64,000 nt of DNA from Dactylis glomerata (lineage: Eukaryota > Streptophyta > Magnoliopsida > Poales > Poaceae): assembly GCA_007115705.1 (NCBI GenBank), contig QXEO01002115.1, positions 4,991,340 through 5,055,339 on the forward strand. The letters are read 5' to 3'. Shown here in pieces: positions 11,326-23,449 of the stretch. Under the pieces are notes generated by a model that was given only the letters and a program-made list of their open reading frames with translations, ran no database searches and had not been told where the DNA came from. Position 1 is the stretch's first letter. The number at the start of each line of letters is the position of its first letter. The position numbers and the translations under genes were made by a program.

Positions 11326-12066
11326 TTCCAGTATCCCTCCTTCGTTGACATCCTTACATCCAGCATGTTTATGCTTTCTGCTAGATTAGCAAAACATAGC
11401 ATCAGACCAAATGCCATCCTGATACAGCTAAACAAAAAAATAAAGATTGTTTCCATTTCTGATCTTTTGTATTACTACCAAGATTGCCATCTCCCTTCAT
11501 ACGATTCCATTCATGCATGTAGATTCAGCTGAATATATGTCTTGGGTAATTGGTACTGTCTATAAATGTGAAAATTTGAACTCGAAATACCTTATTCTAG
11601 GAAGTACAAAAATAAAATGTGGATATATGAAGTAGTGAACAGTGCAAACTTTGAAACCACCATGTCAGATTTTGTCAATTTTGTGTAGCCCAATATATGA
11701 AGTGTTTCCTCTGGATCTCTCTTATCAATTTCACTTATATTTTCAAACATTTTCCCCTTCGAATATTTTTTGGATTTAGTGTTGCCTACACTTGTGAGAA
11801 ATCAAGCCATTATAGTATACCCCCACCGACGACAGGCACATCTACATGTGAAGCATGTCGCACTAAATTGCCTTGACTTTATTTTGGAAAAAACATTCTA
11901 ACAAGGGTTTACCTGATTGTTTATTCCTTTTTGAAAATTTTCTGGTAACAGCATAGCTTCAGTCCAGCAGTAACACATTTTCTTACATGAAATGAACCCC
12001 CCATGTGTCGTCTCTTCATCGTGACGACACACAAAAGAAATTAAGATGGGATTCCACTCAGTGGAC
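11326..12066. other. No gene seen
   Basis: AT-rich sequence with only short, unlikely frames. It may include lost 3' parts of the ATG1-like pseudogene that lies immediately to the right on the minus strand, but I could not align any. Confidence 0.4.
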
Positions 12067-12283
12067 CTCAGGTTTCACGTCCAGGTGGACAACATGGTGC
12101 CTGCGGAGAACTTGTAACCACTCTCCAGAGCTCCTGCCAGCCACAAGGCGCAAACTCATTTTCTTTCACATCACAACTTGTCTTAACACAGGTTTGCATG
12201 TAAGCAACCGAATTGATGACTGATACTAGTAGTTAAAAGACATTCGATGCAACTGGGAATGGCTGATAGTATCGGTCAATTAC

Positions 12284-14160
12284 TGTTAGAGGAGTCAAGA
12301 GCCTATTGGGCCTTAGCCCGTTAGGTTTAATTAGTCGCTTGCTTAGGGGCCAAGTCAGACCTCTCTATATAATGAGAGGAGATGTATCAATCTAGGATCA
12401 AGCAAGAGATTAGAAGGAAATCCCTTCTCTCTTGCCGGCCGTGGGCGAAGCCCCGCGGCTGGCCTCTCTCTCGCCTCTAACCCTAGCCGCTGCCCTCCAA
12501 CCCCAGCCTGTGAACAGTACCCACGGCACTGTAGCGCCGCGGGTACTGTAGCGCGACAGCCGCCGTCTCTCTGTCAACTCTCTCCTCTCGATCCCAACCG
12601 CTGCCCTCAACTCGTCCTCTCGATCCCAACCGCTGCCCTCAACTCGTGGCTGGCCGCCGTGGAGAGCCGTCAGGCGGCGTTTGCGCGCCAGGTGTGCGCA
12701 GCGGTGCGGCTGCAGGCGGCGGCGCGCGGCCTCCTGGCGCGCCGGAGGGTGCGGTGGCTGTGCGATCTGCAACTGATTCAGCCCCGCACCCCTTCGCAGT
12801 TCCTCCAAGTTGTGCATCGCCGCGCGAAGGCGGACACCACGACGGCGCCGCAGCCGAAGATGCTTGAGCGCCAGGCATCGGCGGTGGTGCGGCTGCAGGC
12901 GGCGACGCGCGGCCTCCTGGCACGCCGGCACGTGCAGCGGCTGTGCGATCTACAGCTGATTCAGCCCCGCACCCCGTCGCAGTTCTTCCAAGCTGTGCTT
13001 CGCCGCGCGAAGGCGGACACCGCACAGCAGATCAAGCAGCCAAAGGACATCGCAGCACAACCGATGCTTATTCACCAAGCATCGGCTGTGGTACAGCTGC
13101 AGGCTGCTGCGCGCGGTCTCCGAGCATGGCGGCGGCTGTAGGAGATGCGCCAGAAGATGCGGGAGGCGGTCCTGGTGGCGGTGCAGTTACAGGCTGCAGC
13201 ACGCGGACTCCTGGCGCGACAGCAGGCGCGGGAGATGCGTGGGTTGCAGCTGGTGCCTGTGCCCCGTACCCCTTTGCTTCGCCACATGGAGGGCCCCAAT
13301 CTCGTCCGCTGCGTCGGGGATCTTCAGCATGTGGTTTCCCCCAAGGGTAGCAGGCCTGCTGTTCTCCCCGCAGGCAGCGAAGGCGCTCCCCGCTTTGTCG
13401 TCCCCCATCGAAAGCCCTCTGCTCTTCTCTGTACTATGCAGACTAGCAGTCGTCCGGCAGGGAGAAGGCATGGGGTCACCGGCGGGAGTGCACTGCCTAG
13501 CGCCGTCGCATTCCGCCACCGGCCGCCACGAGGGCGCCTTCGCTGGTCGCTATTGTGACCACTTCCTGGTGGCCACACTTATGCAACCCTTTCGTCCAGA
13601 TGGTGTCCATGGGATCCAGGTGGCCGTACACGTGCAGGTCTAGCATGCACATGGTGTCCACCATATGTTCCGAAGTCAAAAATAAAGAGTTACAATCGAC
13701 TTCAGATCAATAAAATAAGCCGAGATGTAAAAGGCTTGTTTTTAGGTGTTAGGTTCGTGTCTAGTGGAGGCGTCGTTAGTGTCATTGTTAGGTTGCAGCT
13801 CGAGGACGAGCTGCATGTCCAGGTGGGGTGTAGTGTTAGAGGAGTCAAGAGCCTATTGGGCCTTAGCCCGTTAGGTTTAATTAGTCGCTTGCTTAGGGGC
13901 AAGTCAGACCTCTCTATATAATGAGAGGAGATGTATCAATCTAGGATCAAGCAAGAGATTAGAAGGAAATCCCTTCTCTCTTGCCGGCCGTGGGCGAAGC
14001 CCCGCGGCTGGCCTCTCTCTCGCCCCTAACCCTAGCCGCTGCCCTCCAACCCCAGCCTGTGAACAGTACCCACGGTACTGTAGCGCCGCGGGTACTGTAG
14101 CGCGACAGCCGCCGTCTCTCTGTCAACTCTCTCCTCTCGATCCCAACAGCCCACATAACA
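12284..14160 (+). mobile_element. Non-autonomous LTR retrotransposon carrying an IQ-repeat ORF
   Basis: Direct repeats starting TGTTAGAGGAGTC lie at 12284 (about 315 bp alignable) and 13834-14160. The right end ...ACATAACA gives TGTTA/TAACA ends and a perfect 5-bp target duplication ATTAC (12279-12283 and 14161-14165). Each LTR has a CTATATAATG TATA-like box (about 12365 and 13914). A purine-rich AGGTGGGG (about 13820) precedes the right LTR. The left LTR lacks the last dozen bases and no primer binding site follows it. Instead a roughly 32-bp unit (CTCGATCCCAACCGCTGCCC...) is repeated at about 12583-12646, so the left internal junction is rearranged. No gag, RT or integrase is seen. It sits in the intron of the ATG1-like pseudogene. 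Confidence 0.85.
12584..13558 (+). pseudogene. IQ-motif (calmodulin-binding) repeat ORF inside the LTR element
   Basis: The frame is open from within the LTR end through 13141 (TAG at 13139-13141), then continues open to 13558. Four IQ-like motifs of the type xVxLQAAARGLLARRxV appear: AAVRLQAAARGLLARRRV (about 12692), AVVRLQAATRGLLARRHV (about 12884), AVVQLQAAARGLRAWRRL (about 13085) and VAVQLQAAARGLLARQQA (about 13175). The first two lie in a repeated roughly 65-residue unit that also holds CDLQLIQPRTPSQF. No ATG lies near the N-terminus. IQ motifs generally bind calmodulin or myosin light chains; here that is inference. It could be a captured host exon or a lineage-specific retroelement ORF. 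Confidence 0.65.
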
Positions 14161-14479
14161 ATTACCGATTTGTCTTATGAAGTTTGTAGCCACATGCTCC
14201 TCCACCCTGCTGCTCCGGTCGATGTAGCTCGCCAGGTCTCCTCACAAGACCTGGATGACATCGATGAGGCGGATGATGTTAGGGTGGCTGACAGCAGAAA
14301 GGAAGTGAAGCTCGCGGTTGAGGCTGTCGCAGAGGCGGCCGGGGAGGCCAGCAAGCCTCACCTGCTTCACCGCCACGAGGGCGTCGATCGGCAGCCAAAC
14401 CGCACACCACATGGACGTAGACGGGGCCACCCTCCTAGCACTCCAGCAGCTCGTAGCCGCCCACCATCGTGGGTGCCCA

Positions 14480-15053
14480 CTCTGTGCTCCTCCCTGCCAC
14501 CGAGAAAGAATTATAAATTGCACCAAGCAAGACAAAATTAGAACATTCCAATTGGGGCAAGATCAACATTACCCGAGCATCTGGAAGGTGTTAAGAGCAT
14601 CTCCAGTCGCGGCCTCTATAGGCCTCCCCTAATAGGAACTACAAACACCTGTTAACTTCTTGTTGTGTTCCATACAGGGCAAATTATAAATCAATAAGGA
14701 GACAATCCAAGAATTAATAACCGGAATGGAACATGAGATGGCATTTTCATCGGAAGTTCTTACAAGACGAACTCATCATCATACATGAACCAAAATGCAA
14801 AAGGATATAAACTAGCCACTCACAAAAAAGGAGCATGTAAAGATAAAACTATATCACTTAGGTTATGTTAGCACGAATATGCTAACCTAACCTACTTCTT
14901 GATGTAAGTATTTTTTTGGGAAACAGATAATCAAAACAGCCGAGCACAAAATCAATATACATGACATATATACAGGAGACACTCTACGCTATCGCGCTAT
15001 TTCGCGCTATAATGTGAAAGAAGGGCCCAGTAGGCCACATTGGATTGGGTGTT
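14480..15053. other. No gene; 3' flank of the ACT kinase gene
   Basis: Sequence between the ATG1-like pseudogene and the kinase stop. It probably holds the kinase 3' untranslated region (minus). A small perfect hairpin GTTAGCA...TGCTAAC lies near 14868-14886. No coding frame is convincing. Confidence 0.45.
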
Positions 15054-18000
15054 CTATCGCTGTGGTTTCATTTGTATCTTTGGTTTGGTATTTCGATTGG
15101 CTCCTTTGGAGCTGGAGGCCTGCAGAAACATAACCCATCAATACTTTATTTTATTTTCAAACTTCATATTCTCATGAGACTTATGGCCTACAAACTGCAG
15201 CAAAGTTACCTGAATAGAACGTAAGATGTCTTCCAGTTCTACAGTAATATCTGAGAAAACAGGTCGCATATGAGGGTTTTCATCCCAACACCGTTGAATC
15301 AATTTAGACAATCTTGGATGCACGGTTGAAGGGATCACCAAGCGAAATCCCTGATAAACAAGGAGCAATGATCACTTTGGTCTTTTCATACTTGTATGAC
15401 AACTATCTGACAGCTGATCTCAATACCGAAACATACCTGTCTTACTGACAGTGCAGCTTGCAATGGTGTCAGATTTTCGTATGGGATCTGGAGTAACAGT
15501 ACCAAGCAAGGCTATTATTACCTTTAACCAAAGTTCATTGATGTTGGGAGAACTTGAAAGAGTAAAAGCTCGAATCCAACACCACGGTTTACCTTAGAAG
15601 TGACCAACTCCCATAGAACAATAGCAAAGCTGAAGACATCAGCCCTATGATCATAAGCCTTGTGGTTTATAACCTAGTAGGACAAGAAACTCTAATCAGC
15701 ACATCTTGGATGCACAATAATACAATACCTCAGTCTTCTGAGTTTTGTCAACAGTTGATGCAACAATTGCTCCATAAACTGATGTGGATGACTAATAAAT
15801 AAAGATAACAAGGCCATTTGACACCAAGTTATAGCACATAGTTTGTGCATGATGTTCAGGGACTTGGTCATGGGTATATGCGTGTCACTATACAAGATTG
15901 TTGAGCAAATGCAGGATATCAGCTATTTCCCAAAGGAAAAATACAACAAATAAAACGACAACACACCTCAGGTGCCATCCATCTGTAGGTGCCAGTTTCA
16001 GCAGTCATATCTCCCTCTTGTGATCGGTGACGAGAGACACCAAAATCTGCAATCTTCACGACCTATTTTAAGAAAGCAATTATCAGTTCAACAAACATAA
16101 ATTGAAAAGTTAATAACTATTAAAAAAAGGCATACTTGACCGTTGCCAATTAACAAGTTGGCAGTCTTCAAGTCTCTATGGATGATGTTATTCTGGTGCA
16201 AATAATCCATCCCTCTTGAGATGCCAATAGCAATCCTAAGAATCACAGATAGCTCCAAGGTATTGTTTTTCTTGTGAAGGAAGTCATATAGATTACCTCC
16301 AGGCATGTACTCTGAAGCATAATAATAAGAGTAAAATATCAGTTGACAGGGGATTACAGTTTGCCTGATGATGAAGACAGTAGACAGATTTCTTTTTAAG
16401 CAAGAGACAGAGGCGTACTGTTTCCACTGTCAGAAACTAGTTAGAGTTTGTATAAACAAACAGAAGGAACAGATAAAACATAAGGAGATGATCACTGCTG
16501 CGATCCGACCCAGCAGTGTTCTTACACACACAGGACGGAAACATAGAATGAATATGGAGAAGAACAGTGAACAAAATGTAAGCGAACTTCAGGCAATGGG
16601 TATGTCCAGCGGCGCATCATCTTAGTGTTGAGCCGCTGGATGTCAGCTTCTCAATGTGCTAATTACTTAACTTGACACGCCAAAAGCTAGACAGAGTGAA
16701 CTACTTTGAAGTGTCCAAATCAACGAACTAAACGTGAGAAGACACGAGCAGGCAGTACATGTCCTAGCAGGCTTTCTGGATCGAGGAACAAGAAAATCAC
16801 AGTAGCTAAAGCACTTGAAATTGGCACTTGCCCAATATAATGATAACTGCAACTCAACTGCGCAAAATGAAAGGAAGACAGGAGTTATCCCCCCATATTT
16901 CGAGCTCTTCTTTAATTTTTTCCCTCTTCTCTAAATCAAGCTTATCAAATTTGTAATCAAGAGCTATTTATATTTATATACTTAAGTGAACGATGATGAA
17001 TGATCAAGCACATACTGGTTAGACCTAAGCATGACCGGACATTTAGCCACCAATATTAATCATACTGTAACTATCCCATGAATGAGCAATTCATGTGAAC
17101 CTGGAGCAACAAAGATACGTCATATCAATACAGCAGGAAGCAAATTTTGTCTGACCTGTCACAATGAGATACTTCCGATGCTTTGTGCATGCCCCGTAAA
17201 AGCGAACGACGTTTTCATGATTAACACTCCTGGACATGACTATATTGTGTTAGCATTGTCTGAAATTAGATGATTCAGATTTTTTTATGCATGAAAGAAG
17301 AAATCATACCTTAAAATCATTATTTCTTGCAAGAATTCTACATTTGAAGAATCATTTACATGTTCAGCTCTAAGGTACTTTATTGCAACATCCATACCAA
17401 GGTAAGTTCCTCGATATCTGCAAAACAAGAACCAAAAAAAAAGACCAGTTGTTATTGGTTAGCGAACATCCTGATATCTCGGTCCAAAATATAAGGCATA
17501 TTTCATTTCTATTGACCAATGCTTTGACCAATAATTAGTATATTAAATGTACTTGATGTGACATAAATTTGACATCATTGTACTCCTATTTAAAATTAAT
17601 TTACTTATGAATACATAAACACATGTTAAATGAGTAAATATTGGTCAAAGCATCGGTCGAAGAAAACAAAATTTCTTATATTATGGAATGGAGGTAGTAG
17701 TACAGATGGTTTAACTATGTGTGCTGGCATGTGACTTGTGGTCCTATTTCACTGCGAAAATGCAAGAAAAAGGCATGCAATCTAGAGTGGTAATTAAGTG
17801 GTGGATGTTGTTCTCATCCACTAACTTCGTGTTCCAATATTTCATAACCAAGTGTTATGTCGTTCCTGGCAGCGTGTATCCTTAATCGATGCAGAGGTTG
17901 GAAAACAGCTTCCATTATCTAAACAGAGTTATGCATTCTTACAAGTCGCCAGAAGATCCCGATGCAAACTTATCCATAGGTTGCAGGAGATTCCTGTCAA

Positions 18001-20557
18001 ATTCAGAATCTCCAATCTTCTCTTGCAGTTCTCGTATTCGCTCCGAGGTTGAAGAATTTGTTGGATTAGACAATGAGGGCTGCATTCCACAAGGACGTGA
18101 AAGTTGTAAGGAAAAGGTTATACATTGTGTGTTCATTCTACAGTCTTACAATTCTGGCTGCAAGTATTTGCAGCACTATATTTACTGTGAAAATCTGATT
18201 TACCAGCACCTTTGTAAGTAACCAGGCAGTTATTTGAAAAAAATTATGCAAGCAATGTAAAAGAAGGAAAGAAGCATACATGACTGCGTTTTGCTGTTTC
18301 CTTAAGCTGCTGCAGCAAACCATCTGTCTCCTGCATATAGCATGGGGCAATGTTTTACTCAAGGAAATAGGAAATCCTTGTAAGCAACAGTCTGCAAACA
18401 CACAGATTCTTCACTACCCATAAGAATCTAGAGGAGTACATTGATAACCAAATTGCTAAGTGTTGCAGTTGAGGGGTGAATCATCTAGTTTAATGTCAAC
18501 ACCATTTTGGTCACCACATCTTAGAAAGCAGATGCTCCGATTTCATGAGTAAATGTCAACATACATCTCTAGTTTGACAACATTCAAACCCAGACAGCTC
18601 TAGGTTTCCAAATTCGTTCCAACTAAGATGGGGCCAAGAAGTTTTTGTTTTGTTGACAATAACTAAGGTAAAACACATGTAACTGGCATTCTTTGCCAAC
18701 TGGCACTCTGAAGAGTGCAAATATTTCTTGTCTTTTAGGATCTGGCCCCTGTAAGAATAAAAGACAAGATGTGCACTCCCAGAGATGTTTTAATACAAAA
18801 CTAGCAGTAAAAACATGCTGTAAGTTTACCTCTGTCTCCCAGCCATCCACAACAAATACATCCAAACACAATCCATCTGTTGTTGAAAACACATGAGCTT
18901 CACGGATGTTCAATCCAATTTCAGACAGCAAAGCAGATAGCTATAAAGACAATATTTCAAATTCCATAGAAGTTAGCATGACATGGCAGATATAGAAGTC
19001 CAAATAGAAAAACCACAGCAGATGGACTGGTAGTCCTAAGTCTAACCTGACTAAGGAGCTTTGGCTTGTCGATGGAAGAAAAGATAATTTCATGAACAAG
19101 GCGGATTTCTGGAGTGTCCCTCCTGCAGAGAATTTAAATTAAATGCCAATTTCAGCAGTGTTTTCATGGAATGGTTTGACAAAAGGAAACACAAAACACA
19201 CCTCTTGCCAAACTAGTCTGAAATGTCATAACTAGGTAAAGCATGGAAGTGCAAAGAAGAAGTTGACATGTCGGTTAAAGTAATTATGTCAGATCGCTGA
19301 GGTCTGATGTAGAGAGTCATATCCTTAAAATGTTGCCATTGCCACCAAATACATGATTACTACAACGTGCTCTTAAGTCTCACGGTCAAAGACATAATTC
19401 CACGTAACAATATTTGTTGATGAGAACATGGTAGAACCAAGCAGCGATAACTATTTAACCACATGGTTTTGTTGTAGTGAACAAGATGGAGCTACAATAA
19501 AAACCTACTGGAGAAGTTGCCAGCATCACATCGTGCCTAAATAAAGATGAAAGCATGATGGAGTTGTAGATTTCAGATCGAGACAATGGTTGAAACAAAC
19601 ATTTGAGCTGAACATAGAGCTGGAGACAAACCATGCGGAAATCGCCTCAAAGTCATCCACGCCTTTCCTTCTCCCCAAACTCAGGTCCTCCATCATCCTT
19701 TCGCACGGAAATTCGCCATCTCTGTACGGCATATACGAACATTCTCTTAGCAAGCATGATATAATCAAGACAAGTGTAAAACACATCAGAACTGTAGTGT
19801 CAAAGTTCAGATAAATTTGAGCAGAGATTCATTCAGACAAGTGTAAACCACGCATGGCGGAGTGGGTTGGGGAAACCTGTATATACCTCGAGCCGGAGGG
19901 CAGAGGACTTGGACCATTCCCATTTTCTGCCGGAGGAGGGGACGGTGCGTCCTTGGGCTTCTCCTCCTGAAAGCACTGCTCACGGGGACAGAACAGAGCA
20001 GAGTGAGCGAAACTGAAGACATCCTGCACTCCACGGAGCGAGCAAGCGAGCAACGGGGTTATGAGAGAAGAGGTGTTGTTGAATTACGCGTAGGAAGCGC
20101 GCGTGGAAGACGGGGCGCTTGTCGGGGTCGGCGCACTCGGCGAGGATCCTCCGGTGCAGCAGCACGTCCTCCGCCCTCTCCACCTGCAGGTCGATGGAGT
20201 AGCTGCACCCGCGCACGGACACAACACAGAGAGCAGAGTTTTCAGAGAGTGACGGGGTGGTAGGGCGGGTGGGTGGCGGACGGGGACGGACCTGGCGGGG
20301 AGGCGCTCGTAGTGCTCGTCGAGGAGCTGCTCGAAGAAGGGGTCGGAGAGGGCCTCCTCGTTGCCGATCGCCCGGAGGCGGTGGTAGATCCCCTTCCTGA
20401 CGTCCTGCGACAGCGGCCCGTTGTTCGCGCCGCCGACGCCGCCGGAGGAGGAGGAGACGAGGCCCGCCGCCGACGAGGAGACGGCCCTGGCCGCCGCCGG
20501 CCAGGAGCTCTCGCCCACGCCCTCCTCGAGGCCGTCGTCGCCGTCGCCGTCGTCCAT
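15054..20557 (-). CDS. STY46-like: ACT-domain serine/threonine(tyrosine) protein kinase, STY8/17/46 type (16 exons, 575 aa)
   Basis: Exons (minus): 20557-20292, 20202-20088, 19975-19887, 19721-19632, 19122-19047, 18940-18830, 18330-18280, 18079-17943, 17417-17310, 17229-17156, 16311-16136, 16062-15967, 15673-15593, 15487-15437, 15350-15210, 15119-15054. All introns are GT-AG and phases agree, giving 1728 nt. An N-terminal helical region (RKGIYHRLRAIGNEEA) is followed by an ACT domain (about residues 188-250, KPKLLSQLSALLSEIGLNI) and a kinase domain (about 295-553). The kinase domain shows a SGSSGDL glycine loop, VAIK (K325), HRD (D419), DFG (D437) and TYRWMAPE. In Arabidopsis this subfamily phosphorylates chloroplast transit peptides in the cytosol; the same role here is inference. 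The exon 7/8 join is the least certain. No defect seen. Confidence 0.92.
17478..17701. mobile_element. Degenerate Stowaway-like MITE in a kinase intron
   Basis: It lies in intron 8 (17418-17942). The left end TCGGTCCAAAATATAAGGC and the right end ATATTATGGAATGGAGG are imperfect inverted repeats in the CTCCCTCC style of Triticeae Stowaway elements, with related sub-terminal arms (GACCAATGC... / GGTCAAAGC). The TA target duplication is unclear. Confidence 0.6.
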
Positions 20558-20741
20558 CCGCCCGCGCGCGGGGGCCTACGCGGCGGCCATCGGCACGCCC
20601 TTTATGGTCGCGTGAGAGGCTGCGAGGGAGAGCGACGGGGCGGGGAGGTGGATGGTGACGAACGGAGCGGGGTGGGGAATCCGAGGGGGATCTGGTTGGC
20701 GGATGCGGCAAGAATCTTCTAGAGGGCGGCGCCGGGCCGGT

Positions 20742-20749
20742 ACTTATAG
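20742..20749 (-). promoter_or_regulatory. TATA box of the ACT kinase gene
   Basis: CTATAAGT on the minus strand, about 185 bp upstream of the ATG at 20557, embedded in GC-rich sequence. It is consistent with a transcription start near 20715 and a GC-rich leader of about 155 nt. No upstream ORF was examined in detail. Confidence 0.5.
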
Positions 20750-20759
20750 AAGCCCACCG

Positions 20760-21475
20760 GCGACAGAGACGAGACGGTGAGCCATGGTAGGAGAGTGACG
20801 GAGGGCGGCCGGGATCTTCTGCGCCGGCGTGTCACGGCGGAGAGCGTCAGCCAGTAGGAGCGCGACGCGTGGCGCTGCGGGACGGGTCCTTATCCGCTTC
20901 GAAAATGGACGGGCGAGATGCGGCCGCTGAGGGTCGGACGGTCCGGGTGGTTTTGGGAGAGCACGCGGGCGAGAGCGACGGGTGGGCTCCTTTTCCGGGA
21001 GTAGCGGAAGTGGATTGGACAGACGGCTGTGCAGTGCGTCAGCATGGTGGGCCCGCTTTTGTGGAGTGGTTAGCGGGTCCCACCTGGCAGTGAGATAATG
21101 GGTGTCCCACGAGGAGGATGGGGGAGATTCTCGAGATTCCGTGCGACTGGATTCAAAGATTCCGGCCCGTGACCTTATCCAGCTTCAACTTCCCGTACGC
21201 CATGTACTATTCCACAACACCAATATTCTAGTTCTACGGTCAGTGTAGCTTGTTCTTCGTCGTGTCAAACACGTCCCTCCATGGACAAATAATGTAAGCT
21301 AGCTTAGCTTGAAAATAAATAAAAATGCTAGCGTTGGGCTTCAGGAAAAAGGATTGTAAGATACTAGAGCATGTTTTGGTTCGTAGTCGTATGCTGCCGT
21401 ACTGTACTTTTTCAGGGACAGTCGATCCGACGAACTAGCTGGCCGGAGTAGGATTCTTTCTCCCTTCCGGCCGCC
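20760..21475. other. Kinase upstream region, no gene
   Basis: GC-rich sequence directly upstream of the kinase, then ordinary intergenic DNA. Short frames are chance. Confidence 0.45.
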
Positions 21476-22260
21476 GCAATATAATGTGCTGTTGGTAGTG
21501 CCCGCCGGCCGGCTGGCCTGTGGACTACAAGAACCAAATCTCTGCAAGCAACAAGGCGGTGAAACCTAGTCGTGCAGAAAAACAAGGCAAAGGTTAAAGT
21601 AGCACAGACGGCATGGACTTCATTGGTCTTCAGGTCTGCAAAACTATAGTGAAAAGGTCGCCACCATCCATGGTGCTGGAGATGCTATAACTTGGTCGTG
21701 TTCCTACTACGTGTCAAGCAAGTTCCTCAACGGTTGGGGGAGGGTAAATTATGCTAACACTAGCTTAACTTTGATCGCTAGGAGAACAGATGGTGAGAAA
21801 TGAGACCATAAGTCCAGAAAATTTGCTTCAAACAAGTAAGCACATAAGCCTTTTTTGTCATGTGCTAAAAAACACAAAAGTTGTGGTAGTCACACAAATA
21901 TTAACCTAACAGGGACCTAACATGCTTCCTTTATGAACCCAAGATCAGCGAGTAAAATGAAGTTGGCCAGACAGACTGGGATTCTCCGAGGATCTTCCGG
22001 CGGCCGCTATATGCTGTCGCCAAATTCCCACAGCATCCATCCAGGACGCGCCGGCTGGTTTGTGGACAACAAGAACCAGATCATGAAAAGAACAAGGTAG
22101 GCAGTGGAACCCAATCGTGCAACGAACAAGGCAGATTCAAAATTTAAAATCCCCTGGCAGGCGCACCGACGGCATGGACTTCATTGGTCTTCAGGTCTCC
22201 CAGGTCTCCCATGTCGCAAAACTATAGAGAAAGGTCACCACCATGGGGCTGTGGGCAGAG
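21476..22260. repeat. Diverged direct duplication (about 210 bp, spaced about 520 bp)
   Basis: The order GCCGGCTGG...GTGGACNACAAGAACCA...GGCATGGACTTCATTGGTC...AAAACTATAG occurs at about 21490-21690 and again at about 22045-22260. GGCATGGACTTCATTGGTCT is identical in both. The copies have diverged with insertions. No transposon ends or coding potential are evident. Confidence 0.65.
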
Positions 22261-23449
22261 CACTCCAGCTAAAAGAAAATAGAAAGTTGGCGTAGAAAAT
22301 TGCACTGAAACTTAACCGCATTGGATCAGTCTGAGTACATTGTACACCACCCGGATAATAATATTGTGATCCGGTGTTTCTTTTCACCCCGGCCACTTTG
22401 TTACCACCACCCAAGAGCCAAGAGAGCAGAGCAGATCAATGTCGCTGCCATCGCTTAAGCTAAGTGGTGAAACGAAAGCAGCAGTAACAATTAACTACAA
22501 AAATTACTACTGGTACCAAGAGCTAATGTGCTCTCCCACGCAAGAAGCCGTTGGTAAACCGGTCATGACGGCGATGTCGAGCGCTTGATACGCCAGCCAT
22601 AAGATTAATTAACGCGAAAAGGAGAGACATAAACAGAGCTCTCTCAGTGGGCAGGGAAGAAAACAAATACCAGGAACTATGGGTGCTTGCTTAGACCAAT
22701 GATCCATCCAGGATTAGGTGATGGAGCACGGAATCAAGTGGCCGAATCGGACAGAAGATGCTGAGCAGAAAGAATCCGCTGCCGAGTCATTCTGGATTAG
22801 TATATGGGCACCACCAGAAAGTATTTTGGGCAGCAGACGCGCCCATCCACTTCCCAGTGCTGACCCAGCAAACTTGAAAATCCATACCGTAGGGTCATAC
22901 TAGAAGGAGACTGCGTGAATGAACATCTTATAGTGGTGAATGCTGTTCAGAGTTCAGACTTCGAGGTCAATAAAACAACTGGAGAAGCAACACATCAGCT
23001 CAGAGAAAAAAACTATAAAAACCATCTGAACTAAAACCATTTGAACCAGTTAAACATTAAATCATGGAATAAACATGAACAAATGCAGGCCAGAAACACG
23101 CCGTAGCACAGCACATGGGGCTACAGAAATCAGTCCATTTCCCTCAAACACGCAATGACGCAAGTGCACACGAACTAAGGCCGCTGATGATAGGTTAGCA
23201 CAGCTTTATTTTGTTTGTGGCCAACCATTAGTAGTTAAGTGCAAACCAACACTGAACCCTAAACAATGAACTGAGAACAACACTACTGTTTTCTTTTAAG
23301 GTTTACGCACCAAAACCAGTTTTAATCAATTAATGCAAGGCTGAGATTAACCGGATGATTCAGTTTCTAAATGACACTAGCAGAGTGCGGCTTTGGTGCA
23401 AAGTCAAGCCATGACATACACAAAAATATATACAAACAATAGAACGTTC
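22261..23449. other. No gene seen
   Basis: About 1.2 kb of low-complexity-free intergenic sequence without frames longer than about 60 codons, RNA genes or recognisable transposon ends. Confidence 0.5.

Larger units (their letters stand above)
12067..14467 (-). pseudogene. ATG1-like autophagy kinase pseudogene, split by an LTR element
   Basis: Minus strand. A start-like MVGGYELLE at 14467 runs into a stop. In another frame comes LVAVKQVRLAGLPGRL ... LSAVSHPNIIRLIDVIQ (about 14421-14250), the beta3-alphaC region of ATG1/ULK-type kinases. After a stop and an apparent deletion comes DLASYIDRSSRVEEHVATNF (about 14235-14175). A GT follows and, beyond the inserted element, an exon-like piece at 12133-12067 encodes LQVLRRHHVVHLDVKPE. 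This is the catalytic loop with HRD changed to HLD. Stops, shifts, lost segments and the altered catalytic Arg show it is non-functional. Retained exon borders argue for a duplicated gene rather than a processed copy. In plants ATG1 starts autophagy; this copy cannot. Confidence 0.75.

Noticed and set aside
15138..15368. Kinase gene ending at the in-frame stop at 15138
   Set aside because: A GT donor after RSIQ and an AG acceptor at 15120-15121 join in phase to a short basic final exon ending at 15054; reading into the intron is less likely.
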